Positions 46,601 through 61,600 of a stretch of DNA of 64,000 bases are shown here, one piece after another. The stretch's first letter is position 1; each line of letters opens with the position of its first letter. The stretch comes from JAPLNB01 sp964451955 (GTDB taxonomy: Bacteria > Planctomycetota > Phycisphaerae > Tepidisphaerales > Tepidisphaeraceae), in the NCBI GenBank assembly GCA_964451955.1, contig CAYVKG010000001.1:70813-134812 (forward strand), given 5' to 3'. The translations under genes were made by a program, and so were the position numbers. The notes below the pieces were generated by a model that had not been told where the DNA came from, did no database searches, and saw only the letters and a program-made list of their open reading frames with translations.

Positions 46601-49600
46601 TGACCTGGCAGCCCACCCCCGTTCGCGATGGTCAGCTGCTCACCTTCTCCGCTTCCATCAAGAACGACGGCATCGGAGCCATCACCCGCGAGTTCTACGT
46701 CCGATTCGAAATCGACGGCGCCTTCGTCGGCCGCCAACTCTTCAACGCCGGCCTCGCCGAAGGCGCGTCGGCCGTCGTCACCCAGACCTGGATCCCCCTG
46801 CCGGGCGTTCACACCGTCCGCGCCGTTGTCGATGAATACAACGTCGTCGGCGAAATCAACGAAAACAACAACGACCGGTCGGTTGCTTTGCCCGCCATCG
46901 CTGACGAGACCGCCCCCGTCATCAACAGCATCACGCCGCCCACCAGCGCTCGACTGCGCGGAATCGTACAACTCTCCATCGCCGCAACCGATAACGTCGG
47001 CGTCACGGCATACGCCTTCGAATGGTCCACCGACGGCGCCCTCTGGCATCTCATCGCCGACGGCCCCGCATCCCAGGTTGCCTGGGATACGGCCGCCATC
47101 CCCGGCGGCACCTACCAGCTCCGCGGCAGCGCTCGCGACGCCGCAGGCCATGTCGGATACAAAACCGTCGCCTACACCCTCGACAGCGTACCCCCGACAC
47201 CCTCCGCCCTCACGGCAACGACGACCGAGATGTCCATACGCCTGTCCTGGACCGACTCCAACGCCCCAGATTTCGCCTACTACCGCCTGTTCCGTAGCAT
47301 AACCCCAGGCACTGCATACCAGGCCATCAACGGGGCGCTTACCCAGACCACCTTCGTCGACAACGCCGTCGAGGTCGGCCGAATCTACTACTATGTGGTG
47401 GCGACCTTCGATCAGGTCGGCAACCAGAGCGCCTTCTCCAACGAGGTCTATGCGGCACCCGCCGCTGACTCCACCCCGCCCGTCGTGACCGCCTTCAACC
47501 CGGCGGACGGCGCTCGCTCCGCAACCACCATCGGCCTCACCGCCTCCGCAACCGACAACGTCGCCGTCCTCCGCTATGCTTTCGAGTATTCTGCCGATGG
47601 CGCCTCCTGGCAGCAGATCGCCTCCGGCGCTTCCACCGCCTCCTGGAATGTCACATCCATTCCCAGCGGCCAATACCACGTCCGAGTCACCGCCTTCGAT
47701 GCCGTCGGCAACAACGCCTCAATCACCCGAAAGTACGTCGTTGACCATATCGCCCCAGCCACACCCGCCAACATGCGCCTCACCACCGGCCAAGTTGCCC
47801 TCGTGGCTGCCTGGGACTCCGTCATCGCCGACGACTTCCGACACTACAACCTCTATCGCCAGATCCCCGGCGGCAGCATGATCCTGCTGGCTTCGACGAC
47901 CTCCACCGTCTACGTGGATAACTCCGTTGCCACCGGAAACACCTACACCTACCGAGTCACCGCCGTCGACAGCCTCGGCAATGAAAGCTCCCCTTCCGCA
48001 GACGTCTCCGCCTCGCCGGGCAACGACACCACCCCGCCCGTGGTCCGCACGCTCATCCCCGCGGACAATTCCAAGACCAACAACTCCCTGCTAATCTCGA
48101 CCACCGCCACCGATAATGTCCTCGTCAAATCGTTCCTCTTCGAGTATTGCCCGGCCGGACAGAATGCCTGGACAACCATCGGCCAGGACTCCAATCCCGG
48201 ACGCGGCGGATCAACCTGGTCCGGACAGATCGTCTGGTCGACCACCGGCCTCGCCGAGGGCCAATACACCGTCCGTGTCACCGCAATTGACCACGGCGAC
48301 AACACGGCTACCCTGCAACGCACCTACATCGTCGACCGCTCCAGCCCTCAGGCTATCGCGGCCCCGCTCGTCCAGAATAACCGGCGCGGCGCACGCCTCG
48401 ACATCTCCTGGAATCCGTCCGCCGAATCCGATGCCGCCCAGTACGGCGTCTATCGCTCAACCTCCCCGGGCGCCGGCTATGCCCGCATCGCCCTGACCCC
48501 ACAACTCACCTATGCCGACACCGGCCTCCAGAATGGAACAACTTACTACTACACCATCACCGTCTTCGATTCCGCCGGCAACGAATCGACCCCGTCCGCC
48601 GAAGCCTCCGGCACGCCCACCGCGGAATCCGATCTCGGCGTCGTCAGTCTCTCTTTCAGCCCCGCCAGCCCCGTCCGCGGTCGCGAAGGTTCCATCGTCG
48701 TCAGGGTCGAAAACTCCGGGCCGTCCAACGCCACTGCCCGACTGATCGTTGAAGACACCACCGGAATCGGTACGAGCCTGCTCAACCAGGTCATCACCGT
48801 CAACTCCGGCACCGTCCTTGACGTCACCGTACCCTGGACGCCCACCACCGCCGGCGTGCGATCCATCCGCGCCCGCGTCAGCGAGGTCGCCCCCGAAGAC
48901 GTCGATGCCTCCAACAACGTCCACGCTCAGGATGTCGCCGTTAATATCGCCCCCGTCGCCAATGCCGGGCCGGACAAGACCGGCAACTGGAACACCCCCA
49001 TCGAGTTCACCGGCTCCCTCAGCACCGACGAAGACGGATTGGTCGTCGCCTATGCCTGGGATTTCGGCGACGGTGAAACCGCCCCCCGCGGGACCATCAC
49101 CCATACCTACAAACTGCCCGGCGTCTATACCGCCACCCTCACCGCTACCGACAACCGCGGGACGGCTTCCCAAGACACCGTCACCGTCACCGTCGCCGAC
49201 ACCCGAGCCGATCTCGTCGTCTCCAAACTCGAATGGAACCCCGTCGAACCCCAGGAACGCGATCGAGTCACCATCACCGCTACCCTCGCCAACATCGGAA
49301 ATGGTCCGACCCTCTTCGGGTTCTTCGTCACCTTCTACATCGACGGACAGTATCAAGGCTACAAGCGGTTCAACGACCTCCTCCAGAAGGGCGGCGCCGG
49401 CCAAGTGTCGTTCGACTGGACCGCCACCAAGGGAATGCACACCCTCAAGGTCGTCGCCGACGATATCCAGGACAACATCGTCGAGATCGACGAGTCCAAC
49501 AACTCCGCCAAAACCGCCATGTCGCTCCAGCAGGTCTACTTCCCCGACCTCGCCATTACAAACCTCTCCTGCCCCATTCAGGGCCCACGCATCACCAGCG

Positions 49601-52600
49601 AGCAGCCCCTCCTCGCCACCGCCACCGTCAAGAACAACGGCGCCGCCGATGCCATCGATTTCTGGGTCAGCCTCTACCTCGACGGCGTCCAGGTCTCCCG
49701 GAAACACGTCAACCAACTGATCGTCGGGGCCCAACAGGAAATCACCTTCCAGTTCGCCCCCGTTGCCGGTAACCACACCCTTGTCGCCATCGCCGACGAT
49801 CCCGTCAGCCTCGTCGTCGAGGCCAATGAGGACAACAACTCCGCCACGCTTGTCCTGCCGACCGTCGCCCTCGATTACCCGGACCTCACCGTCTCCAATA
49901 TCACCCTCCTGCCCAGGGAAACTATCCTGTCCGATGGCACCTCCATCGATATGGCCGCCACCATCCGCAACCTCGGTTCCGTCGCCGCCGAACGCCGATT
50001 CCTCGTCAGCTTCTACGCCGATGACCGCTTCGTCGGCAACCGCGAAATCACCTATCTGGCCGCCGGCGCGGAAATCACCGTCGCCCTCCAGACCCTTGCC
50101 ACCCCAGGCGTTCACAGTGTCCGTGTCGTCGTCGATCAGGACTCCCGCATCGCCGAGGCCCGCGAAGACAACAATGTCGCCAACACCCAAACCGCCGACC
50201 TTGTCATCATGTACCCGGACCTGGTCGTCTCCAACATCAGCTGGGTCCCCCAATCGCTCAAGTACGGCCAGACCATCAGCTTCATGGTCACCGTTTCCGA
50301 TACCACCGTGGTCTCCACCCTCGATAACTGCCTCTTCACCCTCTACGTCGACGGCGAGCCCGTCGCCAAACAGGCCCTGCCCAGAATCACCGGACACTCC
50401 TCCCAGTCATTCACCCTCGCCGTCCCGGCTACCTTCAAGCCCAATCAGCCCCACGTCGTGACCGGCGTCATCGACTCCGCCAACGCAATCCGCGAGGAAG
50501 ACGAAACCAATAACTCCATGGTGCAGTCGCAGTCCCTTAGCATCGCCGACACCTTCGTCATGACCTTGACCACCCCTGGAGCGGCGGCGGCAAATGACGA
50601 CGATACCACCGGCCAGGGACCCGTCCTCTATACCACCACCCAGGTCGCCGAAATCGTCGTCAACGTCCGCCGCGGTTCCGACCTCATGGTCTCCATGACC
50701 CCCCAACTCGGCGTCGAGTCCTACATCACCTGCGTCAAGGAAGGCGCCTGGTACATCGACGACCAGGGCAATGCCAAACAACGCCCCGACGAGGTCATCT
50801 TCGACCACACCCCCATGACCTTCAGCGTCGCCGACTGGAGCTACCACGCCTCCGTCAACCTCATCCAGTTCGGAACCGGTAACTACACCTTCCGTGTCAC
50901 CTCCACCGACGGCATCGACTCCGCCACCGAAATCAAACAGGCTATCGTCATCGAGGAACTCAACTTCTCCCTCCAAACCGACAAACCCGTCTACAAACGC
51001 GGCGACATGATCCAAATCACCGGCCGCGTCCTCACCATCGGCGGCGACCCCGTCGCCCTCCAGAAAATCATGCTCATGGTCACCCAGGGCGATACCGACT
51101 TCGCCATGTTCGACCTCACACGCAGTTTCTTCAACGAATCCACCCGAATGTTCACCACCATGACCGACGAGGAAGGCTACATCGACTTCGCCTTCCAGTC
51201 CGCCTGGGGCGACGCCGGGTCCTACAGCGTCGACGCCTTCGCCAAAGGCCGCCTCGCCGGCACCGCCGGACACACCGGCTTCAACATCCTCTCCATGGAT
51301 CTCGACCCACGACGCCTCACCGTCGATTGGGTCAAAAATAGCTCCTATTCCCGCATCCTTACCCTCAAAAACCTCGGCGATATGCCCCTCCACGGCCTCC
51401 AGGTCTCCTTCACCGACAACAACCCCGACGACAATGTCACCGCACAACTCGTCGGCGTCGTCCCCAATGTCCTCGGTGGCGGCGTCGCCATACCACTCAC
51501 CATCAAGGTCACCATCCCCGAAAACGCCCCGGATTCCGCTACCTTCACCCTCCGCGTCACCTCCACCGAAGGCGTCAACGCCATCACCAATATCGGCCTC
51601 ATCCTCCGAAACCCAACCCCTCAGCCAACACTCGATCAGACCGACCTCAAGGTCGGCGTCAACCCCGGTTCCAGCTTCTCTCAAACCCTCACCCTCACCA
51701 ACAACGGCATGGGCACCATGCGCGACATCCAGCTTGTTGCCCCCTCCCTCCTCCCCTGGGTAACCCTTGCCGGTCTCGGCAAATCCGAACTCAAACCCGG
51801 CGAATCCACCACCTTCCAAATCAAGGTCGCCCCGCCCGTCGGCGTCACCCTCGGCCTCTATGTCGACGGCGTCATCGTCACCGACGGCCTCAGATCCGCT
51901 TCCCTACGCCTTACCGTCGAAGTCAGCTCTGCCGATCGTGGCTCCCTCGCCTTCCTCCTCAACAACGACGCCGGCCAGTTCGTCCCCAATGCCGAAATCA
52001 CCCTCGTCAGCCATGAGTCCTTCATGGCCGTCTCCGCCTCCGGCCAGCAGACCACCTACCACAATATCTACCACCTTAAGTCCAATCCCGCCGGCATCGC
52101 CGTCATCGACGACATCCCCTTGGGCGACTACGACTACACCATCTCCGCCGCAGGACAGGAAACCGTCCGCGGCGTCGCCACCGTCCAGCCCCGCTCCGAC
52201 GCCCGGATCCTCGCCATCACCATGGTCGCCGTCCCACTCTCCTTCAAGTGGACCGTCACCCCCATCATCATCGAGGACACCTACGACATCACCCTCAATC
52301 TCAGCTATGCCGTCGACGTCCCCAAGCCCCAGTTCACCTTCCTACCCCCCTGGGTCTGCATCCCCCACACCGTCGCCGTCGACATGCACGACCAGATCAT
52401 CATCGTCAACCCCAGCCTCATCGCCATCCATGACGTCACCGTCAACGTCATCGGCGCCAACGGCATCACCCTCTCCTCCCTCGGCATGATCGGCGATATG
52501 CCCGCCAAGTCCTCCACCGTCATGGCCCTCCATGTCGCCCCAGGCAACTACGCGTTCCTCAACGGCAACAACACCTATCTCCTCGTCACCGGCACCTACA

Positions 52601-55600
52601 TCACCTTCGACCCCATCACCAATCTGCCCAACCCAGAAGAAACCACCGTCAGCGGCAAAATCCCCCTCGTCAATCCCGATCCCAAACAAACCGTCAAGGT
52701 CAACTTCGGCAACGAGAAATTCGAACTCAACATGCCCAACATGGAAGAGGGCGACGGCGAAATGATGGATAAGTTCGAGCTCCCGCGGTTCCCCGAAGGC
52801 GGCGGCGACGGCACCGTCCGCGAGCTCGTCAAGATCGAAATCAAACAGAAAGCCACCCTCGAACGCGAAGGCTTCGACGCCCGCCTCGAACTCACCAACG
52901 GCATCAGCTCTCCCCTCGTCGGACTCACCATCTCCCCCCGCGTCACCGACGAATACGGCTTCGATGTCACCGAACGCTTCTACATCGTTCCACCAGTCCT
53001 CGAAAATATCTCCGCCCTCGACGGCTCCGATCAACTCGGCGCCTTTGCCACCCTCAATGCCAAGTGGATCCTCATCCCCGGCGATTCCCTCGGCGGCACA
53101 GACCTCGCCGGCAAAAAATACTACGTCAAGGCCGTCCTGTCCTACTACGCCGACGGCCGCCTCAAAGAAACCCAGACCAACTCCGTCGAAATCGTCGTCC
53201 ACCCACAACCAAAACTCTACTTCCATTACTACGTCCCCCAAAACGTCCTCGCCGATGAGCCCTTCAAGCTCGGCCTACTCGTCGAAAACGAGGGCGACGG
53301 CGTCGCCACTAATCTCAAAATCGACTCCGGTCAGCCAAAAATCGTCGAAAACCTCGCCGGTCTACTCATCGACTTCCGAATCATCGGTTCCTCCTTCGGC
53401 TCACAAACCGGCGACATCGTCCGACTCGTCCTCGGCGACGTCCAGCCCCACTCCACCGCCCATGGCTACTGGATCATGACCTGCACCCTCGACGGCTCCT
53501 TCGTCGAGTTCACCGCCTCCATCACACACCGCGCCTACAAAGGCATCGACATCAACCCCCTCATCCTCGGCGTCTTCACCGAAATCATCCAGCACGACTA
53601 CCTCTTCGCCGACGCCCGCGACCCCAATAACTCCTTCAGCCTCATCGACCGCGACCGCGATGGCTTCCCCGATTACCTCATCAACTTCTACACCGGCCTC
53701 CATCTGCCCATCATCACCCCGGAGAGCGTCACCGTCACCAAGCAGCCCACCCCCCAAGATCGCACCATGAACCTCACCGTCCCGCCCCTCGCCGGATACG
53801 TCTCCGTCACCCTCCCAGATCCCATGCCCGGTTCCAATCTGCGCTCCATCACCCGACACAATGCCGATGGCACCACCACCTCCCTCTCCGGCAACAACTT
53901 CTGGGTCGCCGACGGCAATATCCACTTCGTCGACGAACTCGGCTATGTCGACGACGACGGCTACAAGCAGCCTCTCGCTGGCAACTACACCCTCGACTTC
54001 CGCTCCGCCTTGTCCGTCGTTGAAGTCAACGTCGCCCCCTGCGAGTTTGACATCATCCCGGGCGGCCAAGACTTCATGGATGGCAACGACAACATCAAGA
54101 TCAACCCCCTGCCCGAAGGATCCTCCATCCAGACCTACGAACTCATTGAGCCCATCTTCTACATCAACGTTGACCCCACCGAAGGCGCCAAAACCGCCGT
54201 CGGCATCACCATCCGAAACGAAGGCGTTGTCGCAGAATCCGGCATCGCCGACATCATCGATGTCGGGCCCGACGGTTCCGAGACCATCCTCACTTCCCTC
54301 GAAATCGAACAACTCAAGGGCCTCCACATCAAACGATTCGTCTTCAAGTTCGTCGCGGCAAACCCGGGCAAACACACCATCATCGTCCGCATGCGCAACG
54401 ACGCCCCAACCAAGGAACGCCAAGTCGCCATCCGCGTCAACGCCCGACCCTTCGCCGACGCCGGCGCTGACTTCTTCTCCACCGTCAAAGAACCCACCAA
54501 GTTCGATGGCTCACGAACCGTCGACAGCGACGGCTTCATCCGATGGTACATGTGGGACTTCGGCGACGGCACCTGGTCCAACGGCCCAGGCCCCACACAC
54601 GTCTACACCCACTCCGGTACCTACAAAGTCCACCTCGTCGTCAAGGACGACACCGGCGCTATGTCCGAAGACGTCATGCAGGTCACCATCAATGAGACCC
54701 GCCCAGACCTCACCATCGGCCAGATCACCTGCAACCCGACCACACCCCAGGAGGGCCAGACCGCTACCGTCACCGCCACCATCCGCAATATCGGCGTCAG
54801 CGCGACCCACCAAGGATCCTTCCATGTCGCCTTCTACATCGACGGCGTCTACCAGGGCTTCAAGAAGGTCACCCAAGCCGTCGCCCCGGGTTCCTCCGTC
54901 GATGTCTCCTTCCTCTGGGTCGCCACAACCGGCAATCACCTCTTCACCTTCACCGCCGACGACCTCGGAAGCATGGTCGACGAGGCCGACGAATCCAACA
55001 ATACCAAAACCCTCGCGCTCTACCCAGATCAAGTCTACTTCCCGGATCTGATCGTCTCCGACATCGGACTCTCCATCCCGCAAAACCAGCCCACCCCGTG
55101 GGGTACCCCGGTCAACATCATTGCCACCATTCAAAACGTCGGCACCGCCGACGCATCCCCCTTCCGCGTCGATTTCTACGTCGATGGACAATACATCGGC
55201 TTCACCACCGTCGGCGGTCTCCCGGACAACCCCGGCGCCAACATCGTCCAGACCACCCTCCAGTGGACGCCCTCCCCCGGAGAGCACACCATCACCGTCC
55301 GCGCCGACCATCCCCTCAGCCACGTCGTCGAAAGCGATGAGTACAACAACTGGGCGGCCCAGACCTTCCCCGCACTGAACATCGTCCTGCCCAACATCGT
55401 CGTCAGCAGCTTCCAGATGTGGCCGGCCAATGGATCCGTCCAGGACGGCCAGCCCCTCATCGCCTATGGCACCGTCCGAAATGCCTCCACCATTCCTGTA
55501 CCCGGAAAGTTCACCGTCGCTCTGCTCGCCGGCAACGAAGTCGTCGGCATCGCCGACGTCGACGGCATTGCCCCAGGCGCCGAAAAGAGCGTCCGAATCG

Positions 55601-58600
55601 TCTGGACCGGATCCCCCGGTACCCACACCCTCAAGCTCGTCGCCGACCATGCCTCCCTCGTGCCCGAAACCGCCGAAGACGACAACACCTCCACCCTCAC
55701 CCCGTACACCGTCACCATCGCCAAGCCCGATCTGCTGCCCACCGACATCAGCGTCACCGGCGCCCTACGCTTCGGCGCGGATGTCCGCGTTGCCGTCAAG
55801 ATCGCCAACCTCGGCACAGGTTACACCGACCAGCCCTTCAACGTCCGACTGCTCGTCAATGGCGAACTCGCCTATGTCCAACGCATCACACGCTCCCTCT
55901 CCGCCGGTAGCTTCGAATACTGGTTCGTCGATTGGCGCGTCAGCAGCCCCGACCCGACCCAGTGTGTCTTGACCGCCGTCGTCGATCCCAACGGCGAAAT
56001 CAACGAACTCAATGAAAACAACAATACCTTCAATAAACAGCTCGGCTTGCAGCCAGGTTATGAACTGGCCGTCACCGGCGCGGCCGGCACGTTCTTGACC
56101 ACCCAGGCGATTCCTCTCGCCCTGACCGTCAAAGAGACCGGCACTGGAGTGTTTGTCACCCCGGATGACGGCGCCTCCGCTTCCCTCACACTCTACAACG
56201 CCGCCAATGCCGCCGTCTGGACCGCGTCGTATGTCTATAACCAGGCGGCCAAAGCGTTTGTGGTCACCATCCCCGCCGGTGCCCTCCCCGCCGGTTCCTA
56301 CCAGGCGGTGACCACGGTGACGGCCTCCGGCCTCACTCAGAAAACCTCCGTGTCCCTCACCGTCGCCGCCGACTTCACCACAACCATCACCACCGACCGG
56401 GCTATGTATCACATCGGCCAGTCGATCCTCATCTCCGGCACCGTCAAACGCGCCTCGACGCCCCTCGCCGATGTCCCCGTCAGCATCTTCATCACACATG
56501 CCGGTACCGTCCGTAAGTTCGACGTCCTCACCGCCGCCAACGGCACCTATGGCTACACCTTCACCCCTCCAGCCTCCGAAGCCGGCAACTACCAGATTCG
56601 CGCCTCGGCCTCCACCGGTAACCTCACCCGCGAGGCCGCCGCCTCCGTCACCATCGAAGGCCTCACCGTCAATCCACCCGTCATGGATTTCCAGATGTCC
56701 GCCAATTCCGGACAAATCAATACTCTCACCATCACCAACGTCGGCACAGCCACCCAGACCAACGTCTCCGTCCGAATCGAAATCGTCTCCGCATCCCCCG
56801 CTATCACCCTCATCCTCGATCCCGCCGGCGTCCCCGCCTCGCTCAGCCCCGGCCAGACCGGTACCTTCACCATCGCATTTAATGTGGAAGACTACGTCGG
56901 TCCCGCAACATTCCGGTTCGTCGTCACCTCCCAGTATGCCGGCCAAACCTTCCAGACAACCGTCTCAGCCAGCCTCCAGACCACCCCAGCTCTCCCCGCC
57001 TACAAGCTCAGCACCCCAGAGGTCCAGGTCGGGGTACTGGCCGGCCAGATCATCGAACAAGTCGTCACCATCACAAATTCTGGCCACGCTGACCTCACCG
57101 GCTTGACCCTCGTCGGACCCTCATTGCCCTTCGTCCAACTCGTCGCCTCCTCACAGACCGTCCTGGCCCCCGGCCAGTCCACCAATCTCCTCCTCCGCTT
57201 CCTGCCCAACCCGGAGGCATCGTCCGCTACCTATGCCGACCAGCTCACTCTCACCAGCAACGCCGGCAATCTCGTCATCCCGATCGTCGCCGAGATCGCC
57301 CACCATTATCAGCCCATGGGCTCCGTCCTCCTGACCCTCCTCGATAACTTCGGCCAGGCCATCCGAAACGCCACCGTGATCCTCAAGCTCCAGAGCACCA
57401 TCTGGACCGATTCGGTCAGCCCCGAAATCGTCGAGCAGATGCAACAACTCGTCCTCACCACCAACGACCAGGGCATCGCGTCCTTCACCGACGTCCTCGC
57501 CGGCGATTACAACTACCTCATCACCAAGCCGGCCCAAAAAACCGTCGCCGGAACCGTTCGCGTCACCCCGGGCGTGCAGACCGCCGTTAACGCCAAGTCC
57601 ACCGTCGATCCCTTCAGCCTCAGCCTCACCAGCACCATGTCCACCGAGCCCACCACCCTCGGCCAGATCGAAATCGGCCTGGTCATGGGGCTCTCCCCAA
57701 TCAGCAAACTCATGACCGATCGCCCAGGCGCTGAGTACCTCATCCTCCGCAACGAACCCTGGCTCAGCCGTCGGCTCTCCTTCCTACGCCTCGACGGCGC
57801 ACGACCCTTCATGGAGAACACCAGCGTCGCTATCAACAACATCGGCTCCACCGAGCTTCGAAATGTCCTGATCGCCGCGACCGGCGACATCGCCAACTAC
57901 ATCACCCCCCGCCAGACGTACATCGGTAACATCGCCGCTCACAGCTCCGTCATCTTCAGCTACGATCTGAACGTCAACCCCGATAACTTGCCCCAAGGCG
58001 ATCACCTCATCGAAGGCGCCCTCCAGATCATGACCGCCACCGGCTCCGACCAGATCGAATTCCCCATCCGCATCCGAATCGCCGATTCCGAAAATACCCA
58101 CAACGGCCAACCCTACCTCTACGTCCCCTACTCCGGACCCTGGCCTACCGGTCCCGTCATGTACGGCCAGGATTTCGTGACCAAGTGGTTCGCTTATGCC
58201 AATCTGGCCGGTTCACGCGCCACCGGCCACGACCTGGCCAGCGCTCAGCTCTCCCAGGACGTCATCCTCGATGGCCAGTCGGTCACCTATACCTTCGCCC
58301 TCTCCAATACCATGACCGACGCCCATCTCGTCATCACCAATGCCCGAATCGTCATCACCGACTCGACCGGTAACAATGTCTCCGACAAATTCACCGTCTC
58401 CCTCGTCACCTCTCCCGTCACCACCCTCCCCCCAGGTCAGAGCATCGACGGCGTCTGGCAAATCATGCCCAAACGCGGCAACGGCCTCGGCGGTACCGAC
58501 CCCGCCGGACAAAACTACAGCGTCTCCCTCTACGTCGACTACAGCATCAACGGTCGCCTCGGCCAGGAAACCATCGGCCCCGAAAACATGACCGTCATGC

Positions 58601-61600
58601 CCGAACCCCAGTTCATCATCCGCTACGAAGTCGAGCGAAACTACCTCAACGACGAAAACGCCGTCGGTCTCCGCGCTGTCGTCAGCAACGCCGGACCAGG
58701 CCTCGCCAACCGCCTCGAACTCGGTATGCCACGCATCACCGTCAACGGCAAATACACCGTCGATGACCCGGCCTCCCGTGTCATCACCAACCTCGGACCC
58801 AACCAGACCGACTATGCCCTCTGGGTCCTCCGCTTCGATACCGCCCCCGACATCGCCGCCATCGTCTCCTCCCTCGACGCCTCCACCCTGCGATTCAGCG
58901 GCGCCGACCCGGGCATCACCTTCCAAGCCCCCGTCGTCCAACAGTTCTTCGGAACACGGTCCGTCAACGACATCCGCAGCGCCCTCCAAAACCTCCTCAC
59001 CGTCTCTAAGACGATGATCGAAAACGAACTCCATACCCTCGCCCAAGCCTATAAGGACATCCACTCCCTCATGCGCGAAGGCGTATCCCTCATCCATATG
59101 GATATGGCCTCCCAACTCTTCAACGTCTTCTGCAATATCCTCTTCGACTCCATCTCACTCATCAAATCCACCACCAGCCTCGCCAAAAACATCGCCGACC
59201 GCATCGCCTCCGGAAACTACCTCGAGGACATCAAGGGCCTCAAAGAAGGCATGACCGACTTCGGCGAAAAACTCGACACCTTCACCGGCGACCTCATGGG
59301 CGTCTTCGACGCCGCTATCACCGCCCAGGCCGCCGAAAAAGACCTCAAAATCATCTTCCACCAGCTCGGCGATCTCCTCAACGACTCCCGCGCCACCGTC
59401 AACGACTTCTACGCCCTCGTCGCCAGCAACACCGCCTACTATCGCGTCAAAACCTACCTCCTCGCCGATATGCTCACCGGCGGCGAAATGACCGACCAAC
59501 AGATCCGCGATCTGCTCGACCAGATCATCACCAAGGGCGGCCCAAGCATCGGCGGTATCGCCGACCTCGAAAAGGAACTCGACGACATCGTCCGAAACAC
59601 CAACAACCTCCTCGAAACCGCCAAAATCACCGCCGCCTTCCCCGCAGAACTCCTCTACCAGGAACTCGTCGATATGACCTATGCCATCAGCCGTATGTCC
59701 CGCGGCATCGGCGCTTCCGAAGAACTCCGAAATACCCTCCAGCCCCACTGGTACGCCGTCGGCGAACCCGGTAACTGGCTCCCCGTCTTCCAGCAAACCT
59801 GGAAACTCGGCAGCGTCTACGACGCCTGGGTCCACACCCAGAAAATGGTCGCCATGCAATACTCCAACTTCGCCTTCCACTACGACATCCTCGCCAGACT
59901 CTTCCTCATCACCGGCATCGCCAACATGAACAAGGCCCTCTCCGATCTCACTGGACCCATGGGCAGCGGATTCTGGAGTTTCGCCAATGCCCTCACCACC
60001 GATATCACCAAACTCTACCAGGACGCCCTCGCCAGCATGCGACAGGCCGAACGCACCACCAACCTCATCCTCGTCAAAGACACCGCCAAGTTCCTCCTCG
60101 CTCACCAATATGATGCCGCCGGCGTCTGGAGACTCTTCTGGGACTTCCAAAACCACATCGCCTACATCATCGAGCACAACCCCCTCGACCCCGACGTCCT
60201 CCTCAACGTCGAGTCCATCTGCTTCCCCGATACCCTCATCCCCGATGACGGCGATCTCGCCTATGCCCCGGGCGAAATCGCCCTCACCAATCGCTCCCCC
60301 TTCCCCATCAATGTCACCGCTTCCGTCGCTGTCATCGCAGGCGGCTCCGTCCTCGGTAACTACGACACCTCAACCATCTCCCTCGAACCCAATAAGTCCG
60401 GCGTCGCACGCATCGGCATCGTCCTCCCTGACGCCAGCATGGTCGACGTCGCCGGCTACGACCTCCAGGTCTACCTTAACGCCTACGACCCCGTCACCTT
60501 GTCTCGCAAAATCTTCGGACCCTACTACACCCACCTCTTCGTCGGCTCCCAAAACAACATGAACCGCTTCCACGAGCAGTCCGCCTCCCAACCACTCGGC
60601 GGAACCGTCGGCTCCGAGCAAGAATTCCAACGCTTCATCAACATCTCCCCAACCGCCGGCGAAGTCCGCGTCGTCCTCATGCATGGCGACGACGCCGACC
60701 TCGATCTCCACCTCTTCGATCCCGCCGGCCGCCACGTCGGATTCTCCACCCTCCTCAACGCCGATGAAACCCTCATCCCCAACGCCCATTTCTCCGGCTC
60801 CAACGCCCAGTACCAGGTCATCTCCTTCCGCAACGTCGCCGCCGGCCAATACCGCCTCGTCGTCACCGTCAACTCCGCCGCCCCCGATAGCCTCTTCGCC
60901 GTCTACCTCCGCGAAATCCCCGTCTATCCCGCCCTCCTTGCCGCCAGCGCCGAATCCATCGACCTGATCACAAACCTCGACGCCGGCCAGTCCAACCAGA
61001 TCAATTTCAACCTCAGCGCCATCGAATGGGGTACCTTCACCAACGTCACAAACCTCCACGTCGCCATTAGCCCGCTTACCAGCTCCACCGGCGCGACCCT
61101 CCCCGTCACCTCCGCCTCCTTCACCAACGCTCCGTCCCTCGCCGCAGGCTCCAACGAAACCATCTCCGGCACACTCCTCCTTGACGCCGCCGCCCTCGAT
61201 GGCAAATACTCCGCCTACCTCACCATCACCGGCCGCGACGCCGCGACCAACGCCCTCCTCACCATCTCCATCCCCTTCACCGTGCAAATCGACCGCGTCG
61301 CCCCCGCCATACCCGCCATTACCCTCAGCCCCATCCCCGCCGCTCTCCCCGTTACCCTCTCCGGCCTCACAGAACCCAACGCCCTCGTCGAAATCTACCT
61401 CGACGACCACTACCTCGCCGACCTCTACGCCGACGACACCGGTCACTTCACCGCTTCCAGCATCGTCCTGGCTATGGGACCACATACCTTCACCGCCCGC
61501 GCCACCGACGCCGCCGGCAACGTCTCCAGCTTCTGCGCCGCCGTCCCCGTCACCTCCACCGTCGACCCCTACGCCCCCATCACCACCCCCACCTTCACCG

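Noticed and set aside
45478..47679. 733-codon open frame on the minus strand inside the giant gene
   Set aside because: Gly/Asp/Val-rich shadow translation of CARDB and fibronectin-like repeats; no start signal or domain.
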